A stretch of 64,000 bases of DNA, taken from positions 1 to 64,000 of the forward strand of contig DAHUYM010000007.1 in the NCBI GenBank assembly GCA_027315205.1, in the 5' to 3' direction. The DNA is from Leptospirillum sp. Its GTDB lineage: Bacteria > Nitrospirota > Leptospirillia > Leptospirillales > Leptospirillaceae. Under the pieces are notes generated by a model. The model was not told the DNA's origin. It ran no database searches and saw nothing but the letters and a program-made list of their open reading frames with translations. Of the stretch, positions 42,649-51,092 are shown one piece after another. Made by a program: the position numbers and the translations under genes. Within the stretch, counting starts at the first letter, position 1. Every line of letters begins with the position of its first letter.

Positions 42649-43656
42649 ATGTCGGCAGGCAAGAAGAAAAAACTGGATCACATCGTCGAAGTAGAGCCCC
42701 GGACAGAGTCCCCCCCGGGAATGACCATTGAGATCGGATCGGAGCAAGGGATCCAAAAATGTGGTCTTGTGGCGATCGTGGGATTCCCGAATGCCGGGAA
42801 ATCGACGCTCCTGAACGCCCTTGTCGGTGAAAAGATCGCCGCCACCTCTCCGATTCCCCAGACGACACGGACCTGTATCCAGGGGATCGTGACCGAACCG
42901 CGCGGACAACTGATCCTGTGCGACACGCCCGGACTCCACCGGCTTCACCATGCGTTCAACCAGCTTATGGTCATGACGGCGAAGGAATCGATTCTCGCGG
43001 CCGACGTGGTGGTCTGGGTCGTCGGTCTCTCACCCTTGCCGTCCAAGACCGATGTCGACCGCATGAAACGGATTCTTTCCCCGATCCTGGGCGACAAACC
43101 TCTCGTCATCGCGGCGACACGGATGGATCGCCCCGGTGGCCAGGGGATGATCCCCGAACTCCTTGAAGTCGAGAGCTGGGGGATCCCCGCGGAGATCGTC
43201 CCCATTTCCGGGCTCAAAAAGATCAATCTCGAACGGCTCAAGGACCTTCTCTTCACGCTTGTTCCAAAAGGGAAACCTTTTTTTGACGCCGAATGGTACA
43301 CGAACCAGTCGATCCGCCAGCTGGCACGGGAGTTCATTCAGGAGAAGATCTTCCGGTTGCTCCGGGACGAACTCCCCCATCAGTCGGCCGTCATGATCGA
43401 GGAGTTCGTGGAACCCGAACCCCCGGACAGTATCACCCGGATCACCGGATCGATCTTTGTCGAAAGGCCGAGCCAAAAAGCCATCATGATCGGGCAGGGC
43501 GGGGATCGGATAAGCGAAATCAGCGAAGCGGCGCGGAAGGACATCGAAAAACTCATCGGGGGAAAGGTTTTTCTCAGGATGGAGGTTCGACTTTCCCCGG
43601 GTTGGCGGGAAGATCCCCGAAAGCTCCGGGAACTGGGCTATATGCCGGAAAGTTGA
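42649..43656 (+). CDS. era: GTPase Era
   Basis: A 335-residue protein. G1 is GFPNAGKSTLLN, G3 is CDTPGLH, and the KH domain is in the C-terminus (ITGSIFVERPSQKAIMIGQGGDRISEI). The G4 position reads TRMD instead of NKxD, so nucleotide specificity may be altered. An N-terminal basic extension of about 35 residues (KKKKLDHIVEVEP) is longer than in E. coli Era. Era binds 16S rRNA 3' ends in 30S maturation. Six bases before recO, an order found in many bacteria. Confidence 0.92.
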   Translation: MSAGKKKKLDHIVEVEPRTESPPGMTIEIGSEQGIQKCGLVAIVGFPNAGKSTLLNALVGEKIAATSPIPQTTRTCIQGIVTEPRGQLILCDTPGLHRLHHAFNQLMVMTAKESILAADVVVWVVGLSPLPSKTDVDRMKRILSPILGDKPLVIAATRMDRPGGQGMIPELLEVESWGIPAEIVPISGLKKINLERLKDLLFTLVPKGKPFFDAEWYTNQSIRQLAREFIQEKIFRLLRDELPHQSAVMIEEFVEPEPPDSITRITGSIFVERPSQKAIMIGQGGDRISEISEAARKDIEKLIGGKVFLRMEVRLSPGWREDPRKLRELGYMPES

Positions 43657-43662
43657 GGCGTC

Positions 43663-44403
43663 ATGGAAAGGGAGTGCCTGATTCTGCGCTCCGTCCGGTA
43701 TTCGGACCACGACAGGGTTGTGACATTTTTTTCGAAGGACGAGGGTCTTCTGTCCGGATTTGCCCGGGGTGCCAACGGACCTGGAAACCGGTTCGGAGCT
43801 GCCCTCGAACCCCTCACATGGTCGTATCTAATTGGGCGACATCATCTCGAAGGAACGCTTTACAGGATCCACAAGGCATCGGTCATCGATTGCTTCATCG
43901 CGCTCAGGGAAGACCTTGAGCGCATGTACTGGGCAGGTGCCGCCGTTCGCCTTCTCCTGAGCCTTCTCCCTCCCCAGCATCCCGAACAGCCCCTTTTCGA
44001 TTCCATGATCCGGTATTTGAAGGATCTCGAATCCGAAAGACCCGCACCTTCCCTGTCCTGGCTGCGATTTGCAAGCCTTGCCCTGGTCTTTCTGGGGTAC
44101 GGCATACAGTCGGGCAATTGTTACAGATGTCACGAAGATCTTTCCGGGAGAACGGTGACCTATCACGTGCCGGATGGAAAGATCCTGTGCCGGCAATGCT
44201 TAGGGTCAGACGGAAAGAGGGATGGGGTCCGGACACAGACCGATGTTCTCGCGCTTCTGGAGAGATGGGGAAAAAACGAAGACGTGCATGTGCCCGTTCC
44301 GGCAGATTGGATCGACAATGCGATCTCGCTCATTGATTCCGTATTCGGACATCATATCCAGAACTGGATTCCCGTGCGGTCGCTTCCGCTGAGCCTGGGC
44401 TGA
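43663..44403 (+). CDS. recO: DNA repair protein RecO
   Basis: A 246-residue protein with the RecO N-terminal OB fold (CLILRSVRYSDHDRVVTFFSKDEGLLSGFARGA) and helical C-terminus. A zinc-binding set is present: CYRCHEDL and later CRQCL. RecO acts with RecR to load RecA at gaps in the RecFOR pathway. It is six bases downstream of era. Confidence 0.9.
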   Translation: MERECLILRSVRYSDHDRVVTFFSKDEGLLSGFARGANGPGNRFGAALEPLTWSYLIGRHHLEGTLYRIHKASVIDCFIALREDLERMYWAGAAVRLLLSLLPPQHPEQPLFDSMIRYLKDLESERPAPSLSWLRFASLALVFLGYGIQSGNCYRCHEDLSGRTVTYHVPDGKILCRQCLGSDGKRDGVRTQTDVLALLERWGKNEDVHVPVPADWIDNAISLIDSVFGHHIQNWIPVRSLPLSLG

Positions 44404-44412
44404 AGATCGAGG

Positions 44413-45099
44413 CTAGAACTGAAAGAAGTGCACCCCGAATCCCGTGGAGAAAATGATGAGGGTTCCGGGCTCCGAAGATTGATAGGCGCCGAAGGCCAAT
44501 GGCATCACGCTGACGGTCTCTTCGATGAAGAATGCGCCAAAGTCGAAACCTCCCCCGGCTTCGACGTAGGGTTCGGGCGTAGGGGAACTATTGCCGTAGC
44601 CATATTCGAATGCGACGCCGCCGTCGGCCAGGCCAAAAAACGTTTGCGTCTTCGAGAGCCGGTAGAAGGTGTGCGAAATGCCCACCGTCACGGGAATCAG
44701 CGAAACCAGCCCCCCATTGTTGGCTTCATGGGTGGTCACGTTGATGGCGGGATTCGTGGTAGATGTCGGGAAGAACTGCGATCCGATACTGAACAAGACA
44801 TTCCAATCCGGGGTATATTCCCACCCGAAACGGACCGTTCCCCCCCCGCCGATGATGCCCTCGTTCTGGAGCGGAGAGACCGGTATGAGATCGAGGTCGC
44901 CGATGAACTGGATGTCTACGGCCTGGGCCGGCCGGGGAACCCCCATCCAGGTCAGCAAGAGTGTGGCCAAGGCGATCAGGAAGACGATCGGCTTCCGCCG
45001 TAAAGAGTGACGGTAGGCAGCGATGGAATCGGCCAGGGGTTCCTCGACAGAGTGACTGGTGAACAATGGAGCCAAGGTAACGAAAAGACGTCTTGTCAT
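44413..45099 (-). CDS. Outer-membrane beta-barrel protein
   Basis: A 228-residue protein with an internal hydrophobic segment (PIVFLIALATLLLTWMGVPRPAQAV) that looks like a signal peptide with an extended N-terminal region. After it come repeated beta strands (TVRFGWEYTPDWNVLFSIGSQFF, GGFDFGAFFIEETVSVMPLAFGAYQ), ending in GFGVHFFQF, the terminal-F signature of barrels. The start is uncertain: ATG at 45099 or a shorter one nearer the hydrophobic segment. It is next to a DUF1207-type barrel on the same strand. Confidence 0.65.
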   Translation of the reverse strand: MTRRLFVTLAPLFTSHSVEEPLADSIAAYRHSLRRKPIVFLIALATLLLTWMGVPRPAQAVDIQFIGDLDLIPVSPLQNEGIIGGGGTVRFGWEYTPDWNVLFSIGSQFFPTSTTNPAINVTTHEANNGGLVSLIPVTVGISHTFYRLSKTQTFFGLADGGVAFEYGYGNSSPTPEPYVEAGGGFDFGAFFIEETVSVMPLAFGAYQSSEPGTLIIFSTGFGVHFFQF

Positions 45100-45189
45100 A
45101 AAACCTGTCGTGTTCGGGGAGGGATTTATCTTCGGCTCCGGATTGTCCTGCCGCATTTAGACAACCCGACCATTTTTGTCGTTCGGGAC

Positions 45190-46245
45190 TCAAAAGTCAA
45201 AATATACGCCGATGGAGAAGTACTGTTCCCTGGTGAAGAGGAAATCGCCCATCGGCGAATATCCGTTGAAAAAATCGATGGCCGGACGAATCTGGTAAAA
45301 AGAGTTTTTCTTATGAAATAGAAATCCGGCCTGAAGATCTGTGTCGGGAGAGAATCCGTTGATTCCCCTGGACTCCAGGTTGAATGCGAAATACGCCCGG
45401 GATTCGAATCTCTTGATTTGTGGTGAGTAGACTTCGAATCCTCCCTGGAGAATCAGCGAATCGTTGAACGTCGGATAGAAATAGAGCCCTATGACCCGGT
45501 AAGCGGCTCCTCCGTAGATCCTGACGTGGCGCGTAATGTCCCAGGAGGGTATGACCTGCAGGATTTCCTGCCCGAAATTGTCGGTCTGGGTCAGGTTGAA
45601 GTACGTCATGTAATCGTATCCGGTATGGGAACTTTCGTGATAAAAGAAAATGCGTGTCGAAAATGCGCCTATCCTGAAGGTGACCGGGAGGCCGATGACG
45701 AAATCCGTATCCACGAGAAAAGTCGAAGGGCCGACCAGTGCGAAACGGCTGAAACTTGCTCCCATGATACCGACCTGGATCGATCGATTGATTCCTTCCG
45801 ATGAGGATTCTATGCGTACGATCCCGATGTCGGCACCGAAATTTCCGTTGAATTGGCCGTAGGCTTGATTGGACAGGAAAAAGAAATTTCCGGACGACGT
45901 CGGTTGGCGGGGGTCGGCGAGCAAGGGTGTAAAGGGATCCTGGTTCGGGAACCAGTCGATTTTCCAGTTCGATGACTGTGAGGCTTTTGAGGAGACGGTT
46001 TTTTTTGATTTTGTTCCCTTCGATGCGTGTGATGTTTTGGGCGGAGGAACCGTACCCGGGGTCGGGCCTTCGGTCTGCAGGAAGGTGTCCGGAAGGTCCT
46101 GGTCCAGGGTCACCGTTGCGGAAGGCGGTTCACCGGCAAGGGTCTCTGGCGGATTGATGAGGGTTGTGCCGAGACTGAACGCTAAGGCAAGGATGGGGCC
46201 CAGAATGTTCCGGGCAAGGAATGGTCTAGGGGCGTTTGCAGTCAT
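45190..46245 (-). CDS. DUF1207-type outer-membrane protein
   Basis: A 351-residue exported protein. After the signal peptide (ALAFSLGTTLINPPETLAG) there is a threonine/serine/lysine-rich linker (about 55-90). The DUF1207 signature begins at WFPNQDPFTPLLADPRQP and continues as YGQFNGNFGADIGIVR and YHESSHTGYDYM. Many aromatic-rich strands, ending with YFSIGVYFDF, indicate a barrel. Function of the family is unknown; the HESSH motif might bind a metal. Confidence 0.8.
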   Translation of the reverse strand: MTANAPRPFLARNILGPILALAFSLGTTLINPPETLAGEPPSATVTLDQDLPDTFLQTEGPTPGTVPPPKTSHASKGTKSKKTVSSKASQSSNWKIDWFPNQDPFTPLLADPRQPTSSGNFFFLSNQAYGQFNGNFGADIGIVRIESSSEGINRSIQVGIMGASFSRFALVGPSTFLVDTDFVIGLPVTFRIGAFSTRIFFYHESSHTGYDYMTYFNLTQTDNFGQEILQVIPSWDITRHVRIYGGAAYRVIGLYFYPTFNDSLILQGGFEVYSPQIKRFESRAYFAFNLESRGINGFSPDTDLQAGFLFHKKNSFYQIRPAIDFFNGYSPMGDFLFTREQYFSIGVYFDF

Positions 46246-46448
46246 GAATGGAACGAAGCGACGGACAAATTCGGTTTCCGGCCTATAGGGAAGAAAGAGT
46301 GTTTGGATGGCAAAAATCCTGGATCGAACTGCTTCATAGAAATCGATTCTAAATTCGGCCTTGCGGTGTTGTCCACCTGAATCTGTAATCGATAGGGGGA
46401 CGATTCGGCAGATTCCGCGGATGCACCGAAAAGTGAGGAGAAGGTAGC

Positions 46449-47633
46449 TTGGAAAAGCGTGGTCGTCTTATTCTGGGAAAAGGGGAAGACCGGCGTATAC
46501 GGGCCGGTCACCAATGGGTATTCAGCAATGAGGTGGCGAGGCTCGAACCTGCCGGCGATGAAAGTCCCCTTTTTACGGATGTCTTTGCTTCATCGGGCAG
46601 GAAGCTCGGCTCGGCAATTTATAATCCGCATACGCTTCTTGCAGCGCGGCTCTTGGAAGACGGGGACTGGAAGGTGTTCGAATCCTATCTGGACAGGAAG
46701 ATAAAAACGGCAATCGAGCTCGTCTGCCGGAAGATCACCGGAAATGACAACGCCAGGCGTTTGATCCATTCGGAGGGGGACGGGCTTCCAGGACTTGTCG
46801 TAGACCGCTTCGACGATTGGCTTTCCATCCAGATCACCACACTTGCGATGGAAAAATACCGGGATGCGATTCTCGCCATTCTCGAAAGAGAGATCCGCCC
46901 GAAGGGAATCAAGGTGGACAATCGTCTTTATGCGCGGCGGACGGAAGGACTTGAGTCAGACAACGACCTGTTGCTTGGAGACGTTCCTGAATCGCTCAGA
47001 GTCATGATTGCCGGTAAAGCGATATCGTTTCCGTTTCGTGATGGCCAAAAAACTGGTCTTTTCCTTGATCAGTCGGAGAATATCAGGCAACTTGCCCCTC
47101 TTTTCTCAGGGAAGCGGGTTCTGGATGCCTTTTGTTACGTCGGGAACTGGTCCGTCGCAGCCTTGGCATCGGGAGCCTCTTCCGTCTCAGGCATCGATGT
47201 TTCGGAAGAAGCGCTCGGGTATTTTCTCCGAAATGTCTCGAATTCGGCTCCTTCCGCCCAAGGAGAATCCATCCATGCAAATTTTATGGAATGGTCCCAG
47301 AAAGCGAGGCAGGATGGTGTTCGGTTCGATGTGGTCGTTCTTGACCCTCCGGCGTTCATCAAAAACCGCAAGAAAAAGGAAGAGGGTCTCAGAGGGTATT
47401 TTTCTGCCAATGAAATGGGGTTGTCTCTCGTTAGCCCCGGGGGAATTTTTGTAACGTGTTCCTGCTCCGGTCTCCTGACGTGGGAGGATTTCTTCGGGAT
47501 CCTGAGGGATGTTTTCCGGAGGTCCGGACGCATTCCGAAGTTGATATACCAAGGAAGGGCGTCGATGGATCACCCCCGTCCGATGTCGATGCCCGAGCTC
47601 GATTATCTGAAATGCCTGGCATTCATCGCGTGA
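46449..47633 (+). CDS. RlmI-type 23S rRNA cytosine methyltransferase
   Basis: A 394-residue class I rRNA methyltransferase of the RlmI/RlmK group. The N-terminal PUA domain begins RGRLILGKGEDRRIRAGHQWVFSNEV; the middle domain has HSEGDGLPGLVVDRF; the SAM domain has GQKTGLFLDQSEN, VLDAFCYVGNWSVAAL and the catalytic DPPAFIKNRK, with CSCS behind it. It methylates a cytosine C5 in rRNA. A TTG start at 46449 follows GGAGAAGG and gives the expected PUA start. Confidence 0.88.
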   Translation: MEKRGRLILGKGEDRRIRAGHQWVFSNEVARLEPAGDESPLFTDVFASSGRKLGSAIYNPHTLLAARLLEDGDWKVFESYLDRKIKTAIELVCRKITGNDNARRLIHSEGDGLPGLVVDRFDDWLSIQITTLAMEKYRDAILAILEREIRPKGIKVDNRLYARRTEGLESDNDLLLGDVPESLRVMIAGKAISFPFRDGQKTGLFLDQSENIRQLAPLFSGKRVLDAFCYVGNWSVAALASGASSVSGIDVSEEALGYFLRNVSNSAPSAQGESIHANFMEWSQKARQDGVRFDVVVLDPPAFIKNRKKKEEGLRGYFSANEMGLSLVSPGGIFVTCSCSGLLTWEDFFGILRDVFRRSGRIPKLIYQGRASMDHPRPMSMPELDYLKCLAFIA

Positions 47634-47762
47634 GCAGGTTCCATTGCCGCACAAGGCTATAGCGGAGTCTTTGTGAGATTTGATTGACCCTCCCACCTTC
47701 TGTCTCTTACAATGTAAAGATTGAAGTTTTTGAAGTTCACCCACAAAGGGAGTCAAAAATTT

Positions 47763-49595
47763 ATGGAAAGTATTATTCCAACGGCCGGACTTCTTCACAT
47801 CCGCAACCTGGCCATCATTGCCCACGTCGATCACGGGAAGACGACACTGGTCGACAAATTGCTTCAGCAGGGAAATGTGTTTCGGGAGAATGAGGTGGTC
47901 GAGGAACGTGTCATGGACTCGAACCAGCTCGAGAAAGAACGCGGAATCACGATTCTGGCGAAGAATACATCCGTCCACTACCAGGATTACAAGATCAATA
48001 TTGTCGACACGCCTGGCCATGCGGATTTTTCTGGTGAAGTCGAGCGCACGCTTACCATGGTCGATGGCGTTCTCCTGGTCGTGGACGCATTCGACGGACC
48101 GATGCCACAAACGCGTTTCGTCCTGAATAAAGCGCTGTCTCTCGGGTTGAAGCCGATCGTGGTTCTGAACAAGATCGACAGGCACGATGCCCGTCCGGTC
48201 GAGTCATTGAACGAAGTTTTCAGCCTGTTTATCGAGTTGGGCGCATCCGACGAACAGATGGAGTTCCCCGTCATCTATGCCTCGGCAAAGAAGGGGTATG
48301 CGACAAAGGATCTCGCGCAACCGTCCGAGAATCTCATCCCCCTGTTCGAAACCATTATCAACCACATTCCCCCTCCGTCCGTGGATCTTTCAGGCCCGTT
48401 TCTCATGCAGGTCACCAGCCTTGAATACGATTCCTACATCGGACAGATGGCCCTGGGACGGATCGTGCGGGGACAGGTCGCCGCAGGTGAAACCATCGGC
48501 CGCGTGGTCGACGGTGCCTTGAAAGAAAAAGGGAAGATCAAGAAGATCCTTTCGTTCGAAGGGCTGAAGCGGGTTGAAGTCCCGTCCGCACGGGCGGGGG
48601 ACATTATCCTCATCGCAGCGTTTCCGGACCTCCGGATCGGGGAAATCCTTTCGGATATCAATACGATCGGAGACCTCCCGCCGATTTCAATCGGGGAACC
48701 CACGATCGCGATGGAGTTTTTGGTGAATAACTCTCCGTTTGCCGGACAGGAAGGGAAGTTCGTTACCTCCCGAAACATCCGTGATCGACTCTATAGGGAG
48801 ATCAAGTCGAATGTGGCGCTTCGCGTCGAGGAGACGGACAGTCCGGACTCGTTCAAGGTCTCGGGACGGGGTGAACTGCATCTCGGCATCCTGATCGAAA
48901 CGATGCGTCGCGAAGGGTTCGAATTCCAGGTGTCGCGCCCGAAGGTCCTGTTCAAGGGCGAGGGATCAGAACGCCAGGAACCCTACGAGTATCTCGTCAT
49001 CGATGTCGCTGAGGAGTACGTCGGGACGGTCATCGAGAAGCTGGGGCCCAGAAAGGGAGAAATGCTGAACATGGCTCCCCAGAAGGATGGCCATACAAGA
49101 CTCGAGTTCCTGATTCCGGCGCGGGGTCTTTTGGGATACCGGAGCGAATTCTTGTCCGATACGCGCGGGACCGGCCTCCTGACGCACACATTCCACGGCT
49201 ACGGAGATTACAAGGGCGACATTCCCGGGAGGACAAGCGGGGCTCTCATTTCGATGGAGACGGGAGAATCGGTCGCCTACGCACTCGAGAACGTGCAGGA
49301 GAGGGGCGTTCTCTTTATCGGACCTGGAGTCAGGGTGTACGAAGGGATGGTTCTCGGTGCCCATTCACGGCCGACGGACCTGGCCGTCAATCCCTGCAAG
49401 AAAAAGCACCTCACGAATATCCGTTCTTCCACGGCGGAGGATGCCATTGTATTGACCCCGCCGCGTCACCTGAGCCTTGAACAGACGCTCGAATTTCTGG
49501 AGGATGACGAGCTTCTGGAAGTCACCCCGGAAAGTCTCCGCATTCGGAAAAAGCTCCTGAACGAAAACGATCGGAGGAGGGCCGGGAAGAAATGA
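47763..49595 (+). CDS. typA: Ribosome-associated GTPase TypA/BipA
   Basis: A 610-residue translational GTPase: G1 [11 protein letters not shown]2 region [16 protein letters not shown]3 DTPGHADF, G4 NKIDR, followed by EF-G-like domains and the TypA C-terminal domain ([34 protein letters not shown]). The ATG at 47763 gives the usual start; the TTG at 47721 adds 14 residues absent from the family. Function in ribosome assembly and stress. Confidence 0.94.
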   Translation: MESIIPTAGLLHIRNLAIIAHVDHGKTTLVDKLLQQGNVFRENEVVEERVMDSNQLEKERGITILAKNTSVHYQDYKINIVDTPGHADFSGEVERTLTMVDGVLLVVDAFDGPMPQTRFVLNKALSLGLKPIVVLNKIDRHDARPVESLNEVFSLFIELGASDEQMEFPVIYASAKKGYATKDLAQPSENLIPLFETIINHIPPPSVDLSGPFLMQVTSLEYDSYIGQMALGRIVRGQVAAGETIGRVVDGALKEKGKIKKILSFEGLKRVEVPSARAGDIILIAAFPDLRIGEILSDINTIGDLPPISIGEPTIAMEFLVNNSPFAGQEGKFVTSRNIRDRLYREIKSNVALRVEETDSPDSFKVSGRGELHLGILIETMRREGFEFQVSRPKVLFKGEGSERQEPYEYLVIDVAEEYVGTVIEKLGPRKGEMLNMAPQKDGHTRLEFLIPARGLLGYRSEFLSDTRGTGLLTHTFHGYGDYKGDIPGRTSGALISMETGESVAYALENVQERGVLFIGPGVRVYEGMVLGAHSRPTDLAVNPCKKKHLTNIRSSTAEDAIVLTPPRHLSLEQTLEFLEDDELLEVTPESLRIRKKLLNENDRRRAGKK

Positions 49596-50266
49596 GGGAA
49601 TCGATGGAAACCAGTATCCGTCAACTTCTCAAGGGAATGTTTTACGGTGCGACCATGATCGCCCTATTGTCGATGCTTGCGCTGTCGACAGGGCCTGGAG
49701 GACATAGCGTGAGCGAAGCGATGGCACAGGAGGGAAAAACACTTCCACCGGGAGAGTATGCCGAATTCGAAACAACGATGGGGAACATCACCTGTCAGCT
49801 CTTTCCCCAGTCGGCACCCGCGACGGTCGCAAATTTTGTCGGACTTGCGAACGGAACCAAGGAATTCCTGGACCCGCGGACGGGTTCGATGGTCAAGCGC
49901 CCTTTCTTTGACGGCCTGATTTTCCACAGGGTTATCAAAAACTTCATGATCCAGGGCGGGGATCCCCTCGGCAACGGAACGGGCGGTCCCGGATACCAGT
50001 TCAACGACGAAATCGACGCATCCCGGGATTTCACCCGTACGGGTGTTCTTGCAATGGCCAATGCCGGACCGAATACGAACGGAAGCCAGTTTTTCATTAC
50101 GGTCGCACCCGCCCCCTGGCTGACCGGAAACTACAGCATCTTCGGTCAGGTCCTCGAAGGCCAGTCGGTCGCCGACAAGATTTCGGCAGTGGCCACCGAT
50201 CGGAATGATCGTCCGGCGACCCCTGTTGTCATCAACCACGTCCGTATCTTCCGAGTCAATCCCTGA
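49592..50266 (+). CDS. Exported cyclophilin-type peptidyl-prolyl isomerase
   Basis: A 224-residue protein with a signal peptide (GATMIALLSMLALSTG...EAMAQ). The cyclophilin domain begins at residue 55 with MGNITCQLFPQSAPATVANF, and has the active-site FHRVIKNFMIQGGDP and NTNGSQFFIT. It speeds prolyl folding in the periplasm. Its ATG overlaps the typA stop by four bases; a second ATG five codons later is also possible. Confidence 0.9.
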   Translation: MRESMETSIRQLLKGMFYGATMIALLSMLALSTGPGGHSVSEAMAQEGKTLPPGEYAEFETTMGNITCQLFPQSAPATVANFVGLANGTKEFLDPRTGSMVKRPFFDGLIFHRVIKNFMIQGGDPLGNGTGGPGYQFNDEIDASRDFTRTGVLAMANAGPNTNGSQFFITVAPAPWLTGNYSIFGQVLEGQSVADKISAVATDRNDRPATPVVINHVRIFRVNP

Positions 50267-50269
50267 TCG

Positions 50270-51088
50270 ATGGGATCGCTTTCTTCGGCTGTCCGGGGGG
50301 TGATGAACGTGTTTGAAGGGACACTCGAAGTTCTTTTCATGGGGACAGGCTCTTCCACGGGCGTTCCGATGATTGGATGCCGATGTCCTGTCTGCGTGTC
50401 TTCCAACCCGAAAAATGAACGGACACGGTCTTCCATCCTCGTCCGATTCGAAGGACGGAACATCCTCATCGATACGGCCACCGACCTTCGGATCCAGTCT
50501 CTCCGGCACGGATTGCAGAGGGTCGATGCCGTCTTTTTTACCCATTCCCACGCCGATCATATCCTGGGGATCGACGAACTCCGGACGTTCAATTATCTCC
50601 AGAAAGAAGCGATCCCTGTATACGGGGATCCCGAGACACTCCGGATCATTATGAACATGTTTCCCTATGCGTTTTCGGAGAAGAACAGGGGGGGTGTCAC
50701 GAGGCCGAAACTCGTCCCTCACACCGTGGAGAACTCGACGTTGATACACGGCGTACCGGTTGTCCCGTTTGCCGTCGAGCATGGACCGGTTTTCAATCAC
50801 GCTTTGAGGGTCGGGAATCTGGTCTATCTGACGGATTGCAACCGGATTCCGGAAGAATCGATGACATATCTGGATCGAATCGACACTCTGATTATCGGGG
50901 CCGTACGGTACGAACCCCATGAATCCCATTTCGGGGTGTGGCAGGCGCTCGAACTTGTCGAACGCCTTAAACCGCGCCAGGCGTTCCTGACCCACCTCTC
51001 CCACGGGATCGATCATGAAACCCTGGAATCGGAGCTTCCCCCCAACGTTCATGCCGCCTATGACGGCTTGACGTTCGAATGCCGCTAA
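50270..51088 (+). CDS. MBL-fold hydrolase, PhnP/YycJ-like
   Basis: A 272-residue metallo-beta-lactamase-fold protein: GTGSSTGVPMIGCRCPVCVSSNPKN near the N-terminus (with a Cys set for a structural metal), THSHADHILGIDELR as the zinc motif, and LVYLTDC and FLTHLSHGIDH for the remaining ligands. The early cysteines are typical of PhnP-type phosphodiesterases. There may be a shorter start (ATG at 50303) because the first 11 residues lack family similarity. It is four bases after the cyclophilin gene. Confidence 0.82.
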   Translation: MGSLSSAVRGVMNVFEGTLEVLFMGTGSSTGVPMIGCRCPVCVSSNPKNERTRSSILVRFEGRNILIDTATDLRIQSLRHGLQRVDAVFFTHSHADHILGIDELRTFNYLQKEAIPVYGDPETLRIIMNMFPYAFSEKNRGGVTRPKLVPHTVENSTLIHGVPVVPFAVEHGPVFNHALRVGNLVYLTDCNRIPEESMTYLDRIDTLIIGAVRYEPHESHFGVWQALELVERLKPRQAFLTHLSHGIDHETLESELPPNVHAAYDGLTFECR

Positions 51089-51092
51089 ACCT

